64,000 bases of DNA from Baekduia soli (GCF_007970665.1 NZ_CP042430.1:2294001-2358000), one strand, 5' to 3'. Positions 52,901 through 60,610 are shown, counted from the stretch's first letter. The notes: generated from the letters alone by a model not told the origin. Numbers and translations: made by a program.

Positions 52901-53828
52901 GCTCGCCGAGGTCGACGACCTGGGCCTGCAGCTCGCCGTCGTCGCTGCGCGCGGCCTGCAGCTCGGCCTGCAGCGCCGCCGCCCGCTCGTGGGCATCGGC
53001 GAGGGCCGCGGCGGCCTCGTCGTGACGGGCGACCGCCTCGGCCAGGTGCGCCTCGGCGGCGGCGGCGCGCTCGTGCGCGGCGGCCAGCTCGCGGTCCAGC
53101 GTGCCGGAGTGGTCGTGGACGGCCTGCAGCTGCCCGGTGAGCTCCTCCACGCGGCCGGCGGCGCGGTCGCGCTCGGATGCCAGGCGCGTGGACTCCTCGC
53201 GGAGGCGCTCCACCTCGGCGGCGTGGCGGTCGACCTGCTCGGCGGCCGCCCGCGACTGGATCTCGGCCTCCAGGCGCGCCTCGCGCTCGACGGCGAGCGC
53301 CTCGCGGGCGGCGAGCGCCTCGGCGTCGGCCGCGGCGCGCGCCTCGCGCTCGGCGACGAGCTCCTCGGCGGGCGCCGTGAGACCCACGGTGGCGACCTGG
53401 CCGACCGCCGCCTGCAGCGCCTCGCGCTGGCTGCGGCCGAGCTGCAGGTCGTCGCCGGGCGCCATGACGACGCACACCGCCCACGGCTCGCCCTCGTCGT
53501 AGACCGGGAAGCGGCAGGCGCGCATCGTGCGCCGCCCGTCGCGGGCGAGCACGGTCTCCCGCGCGTCGAGGTGGCCGTGGGCGTCGAGCACGAGCGCGTC
53601 GAGCTCGGCGACCCGGTGGGCCACGTCGGCAGGCTGCAGCGCGTTGTCGGTCTTGCCGACCAGACGCGAGGCCTCGAGGCCCACGAGGTCGGCGAACGCG
53701 GCGTTGACGGCCACGTAGCGGCCGCCCGCGTCGCGGACGCAGGCCGGGAGGCTCGCGTCCTGGAGCGCGTCGCCGAGGAGGCCGAGGCGCTGGGCCGCGC
53801 CGGGGCTGGGGATGGGTCCGTCGGTCAT
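49914..53828 (-). CDS. Giant PAS - coiled-coil - GAF protein without an output domain
   Basis: 1304 residues from ATG 53828. Residues ~10-125 form a PAS domain (GDALQDASLPACVRDAGGRY, VAVNAAFADLVGLEASRLVG). Residues ~150-1090 are one unbroken heptad-type coiled coil, extremely rich in Ala, Glu, Arg and Leu (for example AEEQVDRHAAEVERLREEST-like repeats). After a Pro/Gly linker, residues ~1130-1300 form a GAF-like domain (SSPRAAGRAALQALATATGW, GTLATVPVVHPDGRVVAVLE). There is no histidine kinase, GGDEF, EAL or helix-turn-helix part. A ~140-nm rod is expected if fully helical. It may act as a scaffold or as a sensor that joins two small-molecule inputs across a long spacer. Strand is set by codon bias and domains; the opposite strand is also open but is a shadow. 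Confidence 0.88.
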   Translation of the reverse strand: MTDGPIPSPGAAQRLGLLGDALQDASLPACVRDAGGRYVAVNAAFADLVGLEASRLVGKTDNALQPADVAHRVAELDALVLDAHGHLDARETVLARDGRRTMRACRFPVYDEGEPWAVCVVMAPGDDLQLGRSQREALQAAVGQVATVGLTAPAEELVAEREARAAADAEALAAREALAVEREARLEAEIQSRAAAEQVDRHAAEVERLREESTRLASERDRAAGRVEELTGQLQAVHDHSGTLDRELAAAHERAAAAEAHLAEAVARHDEAAAALADAHERAAALQAELQAARSDDGELQAQVVDLGERCRALESELEAATGRRDELDAELAGLREGRDDVAGRLAHAAARQDELQAALEESRVVRAELEDRLEAADAERGRLAAELEASGGGADPEELAALRAAHAEAAAQKQVFADELAALHVAHDDARRLLDETIASREDLGRELAGLRERHDAAAGELEQERGRGEWLGSELAAAQEAVRAAEAQAAAADVRREELERALRAANDRTETLLAELDAARGAVADREHLAQALEAERERSAAADGAAGDARERARSLAAELQSAQEALAAADGRLAAERERVAALAAEADGRVAAERERAAELERQALHHAAGGEAAAQELAAEREARRAAELERDRTLDAHARTREALDHHRTAAEEAQARLAELDAARAEADERLAAAEAARDDLLARAHAAEADRGHAGDAVRSAEAARDEALAVAQAARDQADAAAQALAAAQTAHDELAAHAAAARARTDEAIADLRAAESARDEVQAQAGRAEATHAERVAALEAERDEAAARAHALAEHVAALEAQGAQADHEALDAAHAARDAAVAALEALGAEREDLAGRLRDAEARLAAAEQHAAELQAAGAQAAETLTGIAEDTHAAQARAQEAEAALACAAQELAAAREQAERATSALHAAEAQRDDALARLADAVARRDAAEIDAHDARAQRDEAVARAETAMADADSGVADAIARAEQARENQMQAEQRAQLAERRAEAAELRAEAAESERDVVRAELEQAAGDAAGADVAQLRTHLEIALASRAELEAALTAEREARELAERRLTDALTAGAAVAAGPMAPAAMASPYAPGGTTLPPLAVVAEQAKAFAYAAPAEVSDGPPPGFTPESLDEFFAVLAKASSPRAAGRAALQALATATGWTGGALWQPRDAGEFGCCETWSTYMSGLEAWETIAWRAHLEDGLVPAAAVSGEAHWADTEEMLACPRSRSAAWAELGTLATVPVVHPDGRVVAVLEFVRRSRDAADPELLATLCGVAVRLAERLAVIEAETTAHAGRY

Positions 53829-53960
53829 CGGCGAGTCCCGGTCAGCATCGACCCCAGAACCCGGTCCATCGCGCCGACCACCGTCCATCACGGACGAACG
53901 TTCGGTTCCGCCCAGGTATCCTGCGGCCTTCCCCCAGCAGTCGGAACCCCTGGAGCAGTC

Positions 53961-55175
53961 ATGGCCGTCGCGATCAGCGCCTACAACGATCAGACCGACG
54001 AGCAGAAGGCCATCATCGAGATGGTCCGTCAGTTCGTCGACGAGCAGATCATCCCCAACGCCGAGCACTACGACGGCGCCGACGAGTACCCGGCGCCGAT
54101 CGTCGACCAGCTCAAGGAGCTCGGGCTCTTCGGCATCACCATCCCGGAGGAGTACGGCGGCCTCGGCCTGGACCTGACGACCTACGTCATGGTCGTCGAG
54201 GAGCTCTCGCGCGGCTGGATCTCGATCAGCGGCGTCATCAACACCCACTTCATTGGCTCCTACCTCCTGCTCAAGTACGGCACCGACGAGCAGAAGCAGA
54301 AGTACCTGCCGCGCATGGCCACCGGGGAGATCCGCGCCGCGTTCTCGCTCTCGGAGCCCGAGCTCGGGTCCGACGTCCAGGCCATCAAGACGAGCGCCAA
54401 GAAGCAGGACGACGGCACCTACGAGATCAACGGCCAGAAGATGTGGGTCACCAACGGCCTCATGTCCTCGCTGGTCTTCGTGCTCGTCAAGACCGACCCC
54501 GACGCCGACCCCAAGCACAAGGCGTTCACGTGCTTCATCACGGAGAAGGAGGGCGGCGCCAACGAGAACACCGGCGACTACGCCGGCCTCACCGTGCCGC
54601 CCAAGATCAAGAAGATGGGCTACAAGGGCGTCGAGTCGACCGAGCTGGTCTACGACGGCTACCGCTGTCCGGCCGAGAACATCCTCGGCGGCGAGGACGC
54701 CGGCCTGAACGCCGGGTTCGCCCAGATGATGGACGCGCTGGAGGTCGGGCGCGCCAACGTCGCGGCCCGCGGCGTCGGCCTGGCGCAGCGCGCGCTGGAG
54801 CTCGCGCTGAAGTACGCCCAGGAGCGCAAGACGTTCGGCAAGCAGATCGCCCAGCACCAGGCCATCCAGTTCAAGCTCGCCGACATGGCCACCCAGCTCG
54901 ACGCGGCCCGCCTGCTCACGCGGCGCGCCGCCCAGATGAAGGACGCCGGGCTGCGCTCGGACATGGAGGCCGGCATGGCCAAGCTGTTCGCCTCGGAGGC
55001 CGCGCACTTCTGCGCGGAGCAGTGCCTGCGCATCCACGGCGGCTACGGCTACTCCAAGGAGTACGAGATCGAGCGGATCTACCGCGACGCGCCCCTGCTG
55101 CTCATCGGCGAGGGCACGTCGGAGATCCAGCGGATGGTCATCGGCAAGAAGCTGCTGCAGCGGCACAAGATCTAG
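53961..55175 (+). CDS. Acyl-CoA dehydrogenase
   Basis: 404 residues, standard length. Introduces the alpha-beta double bond in acyl-CoA with FAD and passes electrons to ETF. Signatures: IPEEYGGLGLDLTTYVMVVE, AAFSLSEPELGSDVQAIKTS, MWVTNGLMSSLVFVLVKT, ARGVGLAQRALELALKYAQE, RKTFGKQIAQHQAIQFKLAD and RIHGGYGYSKEYEIERIYRD. The catalytic Glu is in the usual GEGTSEIQRMVIGKKLL near the C-terminus (YRDAPLLLIGEGTSEIQ). ATG 53961 with a TATCCT box 39 nt upstream (53917-53922). Two tandem hairpins follow the stop. Confidence 0.96.
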   Translation: MAVAISAYNDQTDEQKAIIEMVRQFVDEQIIPNAEHYDGADEYPAPIVDQLKELGLFGITIPEEYGGLGLDLTTYVMVVEELSRGWISISGVINTHFIGSYLLLKYGTDEQKQKYLPRMATGEIRAAFSLSEPELGSDVQAIKTSAKKQDDGTYEINGQKMWVTNGLMSSLVFVLVKTDPDADPKHKAFTCFITEKEGGANENTGDYAGLTVPPKIKKMGYKGVESTELVYDGYRCPAENILGGEDAGLNAGFAQMMDALEVGRANVAARGVGLAQRALELALKYAQERKTFGKQIAQHQAIQFKLADMATQLDAARLLTRRAAQMKDAGLRSDMEAGMAKLFASEAAHFCAEQCLRIHGGYGYSKEYEIERIYRDAPLLLIGEGTSEIQRMVIGKKLLQRHKI

Positions 55176-55244
55176 GGGAACGCTCGCCCGGGGGGCGAGG
55201 TTCCCTCAGCGGGTCTTCGCTCTTCGCCCGGGGGCGAAACCCGC
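55176..55244 (+). terminator. Tandem hairpin terminators after acyl-CoA dehydrogenase
   Basis: First hairpin: GGGAAC (55176-55181) with GTTCCC (55200-55205) and CTCGCC (55183-55188) with GGCGAG (55194-55199), one bulged G. Second: GCGGGT (55209-55214) with ACCCGC (55239-55244) and TTCGCCC (55223-55229) with GGGCGAA (55232-55238). Both begin right after the stop codon. No T-run; the pair probably ensures termination. Confidence 0.65.
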
Positions 55245-55313
55245 GGGCCGGGGCGGAACCGTGCGCCGGGAGGTCGACCCCTCCGGCGCGCGCCGCCCGA
55301 TAACGTGCGGTCG

Positions 55314-55685
55314 GTGAGCAGCGATGCACCGCAGTTGATCGAGCGGGCCATCCAGGGGGTCCTGGAGGAGGTCCCGGCGCTCAAGCCGCTCAAGCTCGTC
55401 GTCGGCATCGACCTGCACGGCCGGGGCGACACGCAGCAGTTCCGCGTCCAGCTGCCCGACCTCGAGGTCACCAAGGACATCGCGGCCGACGCCCGGGTGC
55501 GCATCGAGATGCGCCGCGACTTCTTCAACCTGATGGTCGAGCACGGCGCCAAGGTCGCCGACTGGGAGCAGGCCTTCCAGGAGGGCCGCGCCAAGGCGAC
55601 GGGCGTCACGCAGTACCTGCAGCTCATCGCGCGCGTCGTCGACAAGCACCAGGAGCGCGCCCGCCTGCGGCGCGCCCACCACTAG
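55314..55685 (+). CDS. Uncharacterised small protein, possibly SCP2-like
   Basis: 123 residues. Residues ~20-60 form beta strands (LKLVVGIDLHGRGDTQQFRV, PDLEVTKDIAADARVRIEM) and residues ~65-110 a helical end (RRDFFNLMVEHGAKVADWEQ, AFQEGRAKATGVTQYLQLIA). The G-x-A-K-A-T-G pattern near the end is reminiscent of SCP2 sterol-carrier domains, but the match is loose. GTG 55314 follows a TAACGT box (55301-55306) by 7 nt. Next to acyl-CoA dehydrogenase and a zinc-ribbon protein; a lipid-binding role is plausible, not established. Confidence 0.7.
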   Translation: MSSDAPQLIERAIQGVLEEVPALKPLKLVVGIDLHGRGDTQQFRVQLPDLEVTKDIAADARVRIEMRRDFFNLMVEHGAKVADWEQAFQEGRAKATGVTQYLQLIARVVDKHQERARLRRAHH

Positions 55686-55699
55686 GTCGTCGCGCCGGC

Positions 55700-55861
55700 A
55701 TGGGCGACGAGGAGACCATCCTGTGGTCCATGACGTGCAACGCCTGCGACCACGAGTGGATGCAGACGACGCCGGCGGACTCCGACCCCCGGGCGGAGGA
55801 GATCCAGTGCCCGGCGTGCGGCAGCGAGCTGGTCGATGCGGTCTACGTCGGGCGCAGCTGA
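55700..55861 (+). CDS. Small zinc-ribbon protein (53 aa)
   Basis: 53 residues, too short for many gene finders. Two CxxC pairs, MTCNACDHEW and IQCPACGSEL, give a zinc ribbon; the middle contains TTPADSDPRAEE. Starts at ATG 55700, 15 nt after the preceding gene's stop, with the Gly/Asp/Glu-rich start MGDEETILW. Similar mini-ribbons occur as regulatory adaptors; function unknown. Coding is supported by the high-GC third positions and intact Cys spacing. Confidence 0.7.
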   Translation: MGDEETILWSMTCNACDHEWMQTTPADSDPRAEEIQCPACGSELVDAVYVGRS

Positions 55862-55867
55862 TCGCGC

Positions 55868-56623
55868 TCAGCCGCTCCCGAGCGTGTCGCTGACCAGCGC
55901 GAGCGCGAGCGCGATCCCGGCCAGGGCGATCGCCGCCGCGGCGATGCGCTGCTCGCGACCCACCCGTCGCGTCGCCGGCGCCCGCTCCGCGGGCGTCCAC
56001 TTGGCGTGGTGCTCGAGGGCCCAGCGGCCCTCGATGTCGCCGTGGGTCATCCCGCGCAGCGCGGGCCGCGTGGCCTCGTGGACCAGCGCCAGGTAGAGGT
56101 GGCCGGCGACGAGCACGAGCGCGGCGAACATCGACAGGTCGTGCAGCGCGATCGTCCCCGGCAGCCGGAACGCCGTGTTGCGCTCACCGAGCCACAGCAG
56201 CGTGCCCGAGACCAGGAAGAGGACCGCGAGCGCGGCCTGGAGGATCGCGTGCACCTTCTGGCCGGCGTTGAACCTGCCCTGCGGCGCGCGGCGGCCCCGC
56301 AGCCAGAGGGCGTCGTCGGCGTCGAAGCGCTCGAGCTCGCGCCGGGTGCGGCGCAGCGCGCGGCGATCCCCGGCGACCGCCACGACCGCCAGGCCCGTGA
56401 CCCACAGGACCGCGGAGGCCAGGTGCACGGCCTTGGCCAGCGGCCGGTCACCGACCGCGGCGGCGAACGCCGGGATGTAGAGCACCAGCCCGGTCGCCAG
56501 CAGCGCGAAGAACGCGGTGGCGTGGATCCAGTGCGCGGCGCGCTCGCTGGGCCCGAAGCGCGCGACGCGCGCCGCGACCGGCTCAGAGGCCGTTGGAGTC
56601 CCCGACCCAGGCATCACGGTCAT
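55868..56623 (-). CDS. Cytochrome b (b561/FdhI-type) membrane subunit
   Basis: 251 residues. Four core transmembrane helices with heme-binding His: ERAAHWIHATAFFALLATGL, LAKAVHLASAVLWVTGLAVV, KVHAILQAALAVLFLVSGTL and LHDLSMFAALVLVAGHLYLA, then a fifth C-terminal helix (IAAAAIALAGIALALALV). Resembles the gamma subunit of formate dehydrogenase and the membrane partner of YedY-type molybdoenzymes. It presumably passes electrons between quinone and the preceding sulfite-oxidase-like enzyme. The ATG at 56623 overlaps the molybdoenzyme gene end by 41 bp. Confidence 0.88.
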   Translation of the reverse strand: MTVMPGSGTPTASEPVAARVARFGPSERAAHWIHATAFFALLATGLVLYIPAFAAAVGDRPLAKAVHLASAVLWVTGLAVVAVAGDRRALRRTRRELERFDADDALWLRGRRAPQGRFNAGQKVHAILQAALAVLFLVSGTLLWLGERNTAFRLPGTIALHDLSMFAALVLVAGHLYLALVHEATRPALRGMTHGDIEGRWALEHHAKWTPAERAPATRRVGREQRIAAAAIALAGIALALALVSDTLGSG

Positions 56624-57317
56624 AGCCGCGCTGCTCCCAATAGCCGGCGTTGGCGCGGTCGAGCACGACGATCCGCTGGACCCACTTGACGCCCTTGTAG
56701 CCGTACATCCGCGGCATGACCAGGCGGGCGGGCGCGCCGTGCTCGCGGGTCAGCGGGGCGCGGTCCATGTCGTAGGCCAGCATCGCGTCCGGCGACGCCG
56801 CCTGCTCCAGCGTGAGGTAGTCCACGTACGGCGTCTCGGCCGAGACGAACGCCAGCGCCCGCGCCGACGGCAGCGGCTGCGCGGCGGCGAGCAGGTCGGC
56901 GAAGCGCACCCCGGCCCAGTGCACGCCCGGGACCGACCAGCCCGTCACGCAGTGGAAGTCCGGGGTCTGCTCGGCGCGCGGCAGCGCGCGCAGCGCGACG
57001 TGGTCCAGCGACTGGGGGTGGCGGACCAGCCCGTCGATGCGCAGGCGCCACGTGGCGGGCCGGAACGTCGGGTAGGGCTCGTTGACCGCGTAGATGCGCC
57101 AGCCGTCGCCGATCGGCACGGCGCTGCGCACGAAGGCCGGCAGCGCCTCCGACGCGCTGGAGACGCCCCGCAGCGCCGAGCCGCCCCAGGCCAGCGCGGT
57201 CAGCCCTGCGCCGACGAGGCCGAAGAACGCGCGGCGCCCGATCGGCCGTCCCTCCAGCGGAGGGTCGTCGTCGCCGGGGGCGGACATCCCCGGAGCATGA
57301 CGCAGGTCGTCGTCCAC
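56583..57317 (-). CDS. Sulfite-oxidase-fold molybdopterin oxidoreductase, exported by Tat (MsrP/YedY-like)
   Basis: 244 residues. Twin-arginine signal in IGRRAFFGLVGAGLTALAWG. The mature part has the Moco-binding domain: PDFHCVTGWSVPGVHWAGVR (Cys is the Mo ligand), PRMYGYKGVKWVQRIVVLD and YWEQRGYDRDAWVGDSN. This is the YedY/MsrP type, which reduces methionine sulfoxide or related S/N-oxides at the outer side of the membrane. No separate dimer domain is present, as in MsrP. Start at 57317 is GTG; an ATG ten codons on (reading MSAPGDDDPP) is equally possible. Paired with the cytochrome b, which would be its electron donor. Confidence 0.9.
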   Translation of the reverse strand: MDDDLRHAPGMSAPGDDDPPLEGRPIGRRAFFGLVGAGLTALAWGGSALRGVSSASEALPAFVRSAVPIGDGWRIYAVNEPYPTFRPATWRLRIDGLVRHPQSLDHVALRALPRAEQTPDFHCVTGWSVPGVHWAGVRFADLLAAAQPLPSARALAFVSAETPYVDYLTLEQAASPDAMLAYDMDRAPLTREHGAPARLVMPRMYGYKGVKWVQRIVVLDRANAGYWEQRGYDRDAWVGDSNGL

Positions 57318-57421
57318 GGTCGCAGTGTCTGCGCCCGGCGCCCGGACGTTGCACCGAGGGTGCGTGGACCGACCGGCGGGCGACGGGTTTGCGGGCGCAC
57401 GGGCCCAGGTATCGCAAGGGG

Positions 57422-58774
57422 GTGTCCCGCCGGGCGTCCGTGGTCGTCGTGCTCTGCCTCGTGCAGTTCGTCGACGTCTTCGGCGTGACGGTCGTCGTCA
57501 CCGCGCTGCCGTCGATGCTCGCCGGCGTCTCGGCCCCGGCGTCGCAGGCCGGGCTGGTCGTCACGGGCTACGCCATGTTCTTCGGCGGCCTGCTCATGCT
57601 CGGCGCCCGGGCCGGGGACCGCTTCGGGCACCGGCGCGTCCTGCTGTGGGGGCTCGTCGCGTTCGGGGCCGCCTCCGTCCTGGGCGCCACGGCCGGGTCG
57701 GTCGTGGCGCTCGTCACCGCCCGCTGCCTGCAGGGCGCGGCCGCGGCGGCCTCGGTGCCCGCGGCCCTGCGCCTGCTCTCGGCGGCGGCGCCGGGCGACG
57801 AGGCCCGGCGCCGCGCGCTGGCCGCGTGGAGCGCGACGGGCGCCGCGGCGGGCGCCGGCGGCCTGCTGCTCGGCGGGCTGCTGACGCAGTGGGCCGGCTG
57901 GCCCGCGGTCTTCTGGATGGACGTGCCGCTGGCCGCGGTGCTCATCGCGGGCGTCCTGGCCGCGGTGCCCGACCACCAGGCCGACGGGCGTCCGCGGCTG
58001 GACGCCGCCGGCGCGGCCCTGCTGACCGCCGCCGTCATGGGCCTCGTGCTTGGCGCCTCGCTGCTGGAGCGCCCGTCGCAGCGGGCGGCCGGCGCGGCGA
58101 TCGTCGCCGCCGGCGCGGTGCTGCTGGCGGGGTTCGCCCGCGTCGAGCGCGCGGTCGCGCACCCGCTGCTGCCCGCGGCTGCGGCACGCCACCGCCGGCT
58201 GCGGACCGGCGCGCTGGCCTCGGGGCTGAACACCGCCACGACGAGCTCGGTCGTGACGCTCGCGACGCTGCACCTGCAGGACGACCGCGGCGTCGGTCCC
58301 GGCGCGGCCGGGCTGCGGCTCCTGCCGTTCAGCCTCTGCGTCGTCGCCGGCGCGGCCGCCGCCGCGCCGGTGCTGGCGCGCCGGCCCCCCAGGACGGTCA
58401 TCGGGCTCGGCCTGACGATCATCGCCGCGGGCGACGCCGCGCTGCTGGCACTGCCCGTCAGCGAGGCGCTGCTGCCGGCCTGCGTGGGGCTGTCGGGGCT
58501 GGGCATCGGCGTGTCCTCGGTCGCCGCGACGACGCTCGGCATGCAGGTGCCCGACGCGCTGCAGGGCACGGCGTCGGGGCTGCTCAACACGCTGGCCCAG
58601 CTCGGCGCGGCGCTGGGCATCGCGGTCGTGCTGCTGGTGGCCTCGATCACGCGCGGCACCGGCGTCCCGCTGGCCGGGGCGCCGCTGGGGTGGGCGGCGG
58701 CCGCCGCGCTGGCGGCCGCCGGCGCCGCCGCGGTGGTCGGGCTCAGGCGGCGAGCGCCGGGACCTGCTGGGTGA
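57422..58774 (+). CDS. MFS transporter (EmrB/QacA-like drug:H+ antiporter)
   Basis: 450 residues, 12-14 predicted helices. N-terminal motif A equivalent GARAGDRFGHRRVLLWGLVA after helix 2 and motif C-like GAAAGAGGLLLGGLLTQW in helix 5, as in DHA2-type efflux proteins. First helix VVVLCLVQFVDVFGVTVVVT has the Q/D pattern of QacA-like carriers. Start GTG 57422. Its 3' end overlaps the convergent agmatine deiminase gene by 32 bp. Substrate unknown; drug or metabolite export. Confidence 0.9.
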   Translation: MSRRASVVVVLCLVQFVDVFGVTVVVTALPSMLAGVSAPASQAGLVVTGYAMFFGGLLMLGARAGDRFGHRRVLLWGLVAFGAASVLGATAGSVVALVTARCLQGAAAAASVPAALRLLSAAAPGDEARRRALAAWSATGAAAGAGGLLLGGLLTQWAGWPAVFWMDVPLAAVLIAGVLAAVPDHQADGRPRLDAAGAALLTAAVMGLVLGASLLERPSQRAAGAAIVAAGAVLLAGFARVERAVAHPLLPAAAARHRRLRTGALASGLNTATTSSVVTLATLHLQDDRGVGPGAAGLRLLPFSLCVVAGAAAAAPVLARRPPRTVIGLGLTIIAAGDAALLALPVSEALLPACVGLSGLGIGVSSVAATTLGMQVPDALQGTASGLLNTLAQLGAALGIAVVLLVASITRGTGVPLAGAPLGWAAAAALAAAGAAAVVGLRRRAPGPAG

Positions 58775-59756
58775 TGCAGTGCGGGCCGCCGCCGCCGAAG
58801 GCGTGCACGAGGCCCGGGACGCCGATGACCTCGCGGTCGCCGAGGTTGGCGCGCAGCAGGTGCAGCGCCTCCTCGTCGAGGTCGGGGCGCCCGGCCAGCG
58901 GCACCACCGCGAAGCGGTCGCCGAGGTAGAGGTTCAGGTAGGACGCCACGACGTCCTCGCCGGCCACCGTGCCGTGGGCCAGCGGGGCGAAGTCGACGAC
59001 CTCCAGCCCGGCGGCCAGGGCGCGCTCGCGGTTGTCGGCCATCGGCTCGTGGTCGGGGCTGCCGGGCGGCGCGCTCTGCAGCAGCAGCCGGCCGGGGCCG
59101 AGGAAGACCGCGATGAGGTCGACGTGCCCGTCGGTGTCGCGGTCCTCGACCAGGCCCCGGCCGAGCCAGACGACGTCGGTCACGCCGAGGTAGTCGCGCA
59201 GGTGCTGCTCGACCACCGCGCGGTCCATCCCGCCGTTGCGGTTGGGGTGCAGGAGGCACTGCTCGGTCGTGACGAGCGTGCCCGTGCCGTCGACGAGGAT
59301 CGAGCCGCCCTCGAGCACCATCGGCGCCGTGACGACCTCGCCGTGGCGGCGCGCCAGCAGGCCGCCGACGGCGGCGTCGCGGTCCCAGCCCTCGAACTTC
59401 CCGCCCCAGGCGTTGAAGCCCCAGTGCACGCCGACGCGCCGCGTCGGGGCGGCCGGGTCGTCCACGACGAAGATCGGCCCGCTGTCGCGCAGCCAGGAGT
59501 CGTCGATCGGCAGCTGCACGACCTCGACGGCCTCCGTCGTCGCCGCGCGCGCCTGGGCGGCGTCCTGCGCCGACCCGGCCACCATCGTGACCGGCTCGAA
59601 CGCTGCGATGGCGTTGGCGACGCCGGCGCTCTCGGCGCGGGCCGCGGGGAGCCGGCCGTCCCAGAGCTCGCGCCGGCAGGGCCAGGCCATGAGCGTGCGC
59701 TCGTGGGGCGCCCACTCCGGCGGCATCGTCAGGCCCTGCTGGGCAGGCGTGGGCAT
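58743..59756 (-). CDS. aguA: Agmatine deiminase
   Basis: Converts agmatine to N-carbamoylputrescine and ammonia. About 337 residues, family PPAD_deiminase. Motifs: PPEWAPHERTLMAWPCRREL, IDDSWLRDSGPIFVV (WxRDxGP), GGKFEGWDRD, MVLEGGSILVDGTGTLV, DRDTDGHVDLIAVFL (TDGHxD) and the nucleophile Cys in GGGGPHCITQQVPAL. An upstream ATG at 59774 (MACCPGMPTP) is possible, but ATG 59756 fits family lengths better and leaves a 44-bp divergent gap to the B12 regulator. This makes the gene a likely target of that regulator. Confidence 0.94.
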   Translation of the reverse strand: MPTPAQQGLTMPPEWAPHERTLMAWPCRRELWDGRLPAARAESAGVANAIAAFEPVTMVAGSAQDAAQARAATTEAVEVVQLPIDDSWLRDSGPIFVVDDPAAPTRRVGVHWGFNAWGGKFEGWDRDAAVGGLLARRHGEVVTAPMVLEGGSILVDGTGTLVTTEQCLLHPNRNGGMDRAVVEQHLRDYLGVTDVVWLGRGLVEDRDTDGHVDLIAVFLGPGRLLLQSAPPGSPDHEPMADNRERALAAGLEVVDFAPLAHGTVAGEDVVASYLNLYLGDRFAVVPLAGRPDLDEEALHLLRANLGDREVIGVPGLVHAFGGGGPHCITQQVPALAA

Positions 59757-59777
59757 CCCCGGGCAGCATGCCATCCC

Positions 59778-59798
59778 GGCGATCCATCTAGCATCGCC
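59778..59798. promoter_or_regulatory. Inverted repeat over the promoter of the B12-binding regulator
   Basis: GGCGAT (59778-59783) and ATCGCC (59793-59798) are perfect 6-bp arms 9 nt apart. Between and overlapping them is TAGCAT (59789-59794), a -10 box 6 nt upstream of ATG 59801. The repeat is placed to block this leaderless promoter and lies 22 bp from the divergent agmatine deiminase start. Candidate autoregulatory operator. Confidence 0.6.
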
Positions 59799-59800
59799 CC

Positions 59801-60610
59801 ATGACGACGATCGAGCGACCGATCCGGTTCGAGCTCCGCCTGTGGGCGGAGCTCGACGAGCGCTCCGGGCGCTCGGGCGAGGACGTCTCGCGTCTCGTCA
59901 ACGCCGCGGTGGAGCGGTTCCTGCACGCCAACCGCCCGGCGCTGCGCCTCGTGCGCGCCCCCGACGACCTCGCCACGTCCGCCGCCGAGTACGCCGAGGC
60001 GCTGCTGGACTTCGACGCGCACCGCGCCGAGGAGGTTGCCCGCCACGCCCTCGACGGGGGCGCGACCGTGCTCGAGATCTACACCGACCTCATGGCGCCG
60101 GCGCTGCGCGCGATCGGGCACGGCTGGGCCCTCGACGAGGTCGCCATCACCCAGGAGCACTACGCCAGCGAGGCGACGGCGCGGCTGCTGGGCGTGCTGG
60201 CCCCCGCACCGCGCCAGGCGCCTGCATCGGGGCGCCTGGCCGTCGTCGGCGGCTCGCCGGGCGAGCTGCACGTCCTCGGCGCCCGCATGGCCGGCGACCT
60301 GCTGGAGCGGGCGGGGTGGGAGGTCCTGGCGCTCGGCGCCGACACGCCCGCAGGCGAGCTGCTCGAGCTCGTGGCCGCCGAGTGCCCCGACCTCGTCGCG
60401 CTGTCGACGTCGACCGCGGGCCGCGTCCCCGGGCTGGAGGAGGTCCTGCGCGGTCTGGCCGTGCTGGACCCGCGGCCGTGCATCGCCGTCGGCGGCCCGC
60501 TCTACACCGAGCAGGCGCAGGAGTTCGCCCGCGAGCTCGGGGCCGACCTCGCCACCGACGACCTCCGCGACCTGCTCGAGCTCGTGCGGCGCCGCTTCCC
60601 CGGCGCATGA
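59801..60610 (+). CDS. Putative cobalamin-dependent photoreceptor-type regulator with ribbon-helix-helix-like N-terminus
   Basis: 269 residues. Residues ~55-130 form the B12-binding_2 helical cap and ~140-269 the Rossmann B12 domain. CarH-defining motifs are visible: Trp109 then nine residues to Glu119-His120 (Wx9EH, in GWALDEVAITQEHYA), and Glu155-x-His157-x-x-Gly160 (GELHVLG) for the axial His. Downstream are ALSTST and VGGPLY for the nucleotide tail. CarH/LitR family proteins carry an N-terminal MerR helix-turn-helix; here residues 8-42 (IRFELRLWAELDERSGRSGE, DVSRLVNAAVERFL) instead look like a CopG/Arc-type strand-helix-helix. This part is my inference and needs modelling. TAGCAT 6 nt before ATG 59801; stop overlaps ureAB (ATGA). 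Confidence 0.8.
   Translation: MTTIERPIRFELRLWAELDERSGRSGEDVSRLVNAAVERFLHANRPALRLVRAPDDLATSAAEYAEALLDFDAHRAEEVARHALDGGATVLEIYTDLMAPALRAIGHGWALDEVAITQEHYASEATARLLGVLAPAPRQAPASGRLAVVGGSPGELHVLGARMAGDLLERAGWEVLALGADTPAGELLELVAAECPDLVALSTSTAGRVPGLEEVLRGLAVLDPRPCIAVGGPLYTEQAQEFARELGADLATDDLRDLLELVRRRFPGA

Noticed and set aside
53895-53904. CGAACGTTCG as a LexA box before acyl-CoA dehydrogenase
   Set aside because: The two half-sites are adjacent; the operator seen at lexA, imuB and dnaE2 needs a 4-nt spacer.
49863-55175. A 1770-codon open frame on the plus strand spanning the PAS/coiled-coil gene and the acyl-CoA dehydrogenase
   Set aside because: Only the last 404 codons (53961-55175) encode a recognisable protein. 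The rest is antisense to a real gene with PAS and GAF domains, open because the Ala/Glu/Arg-rich coiled coil leaves few stop codons on the opposite strand.
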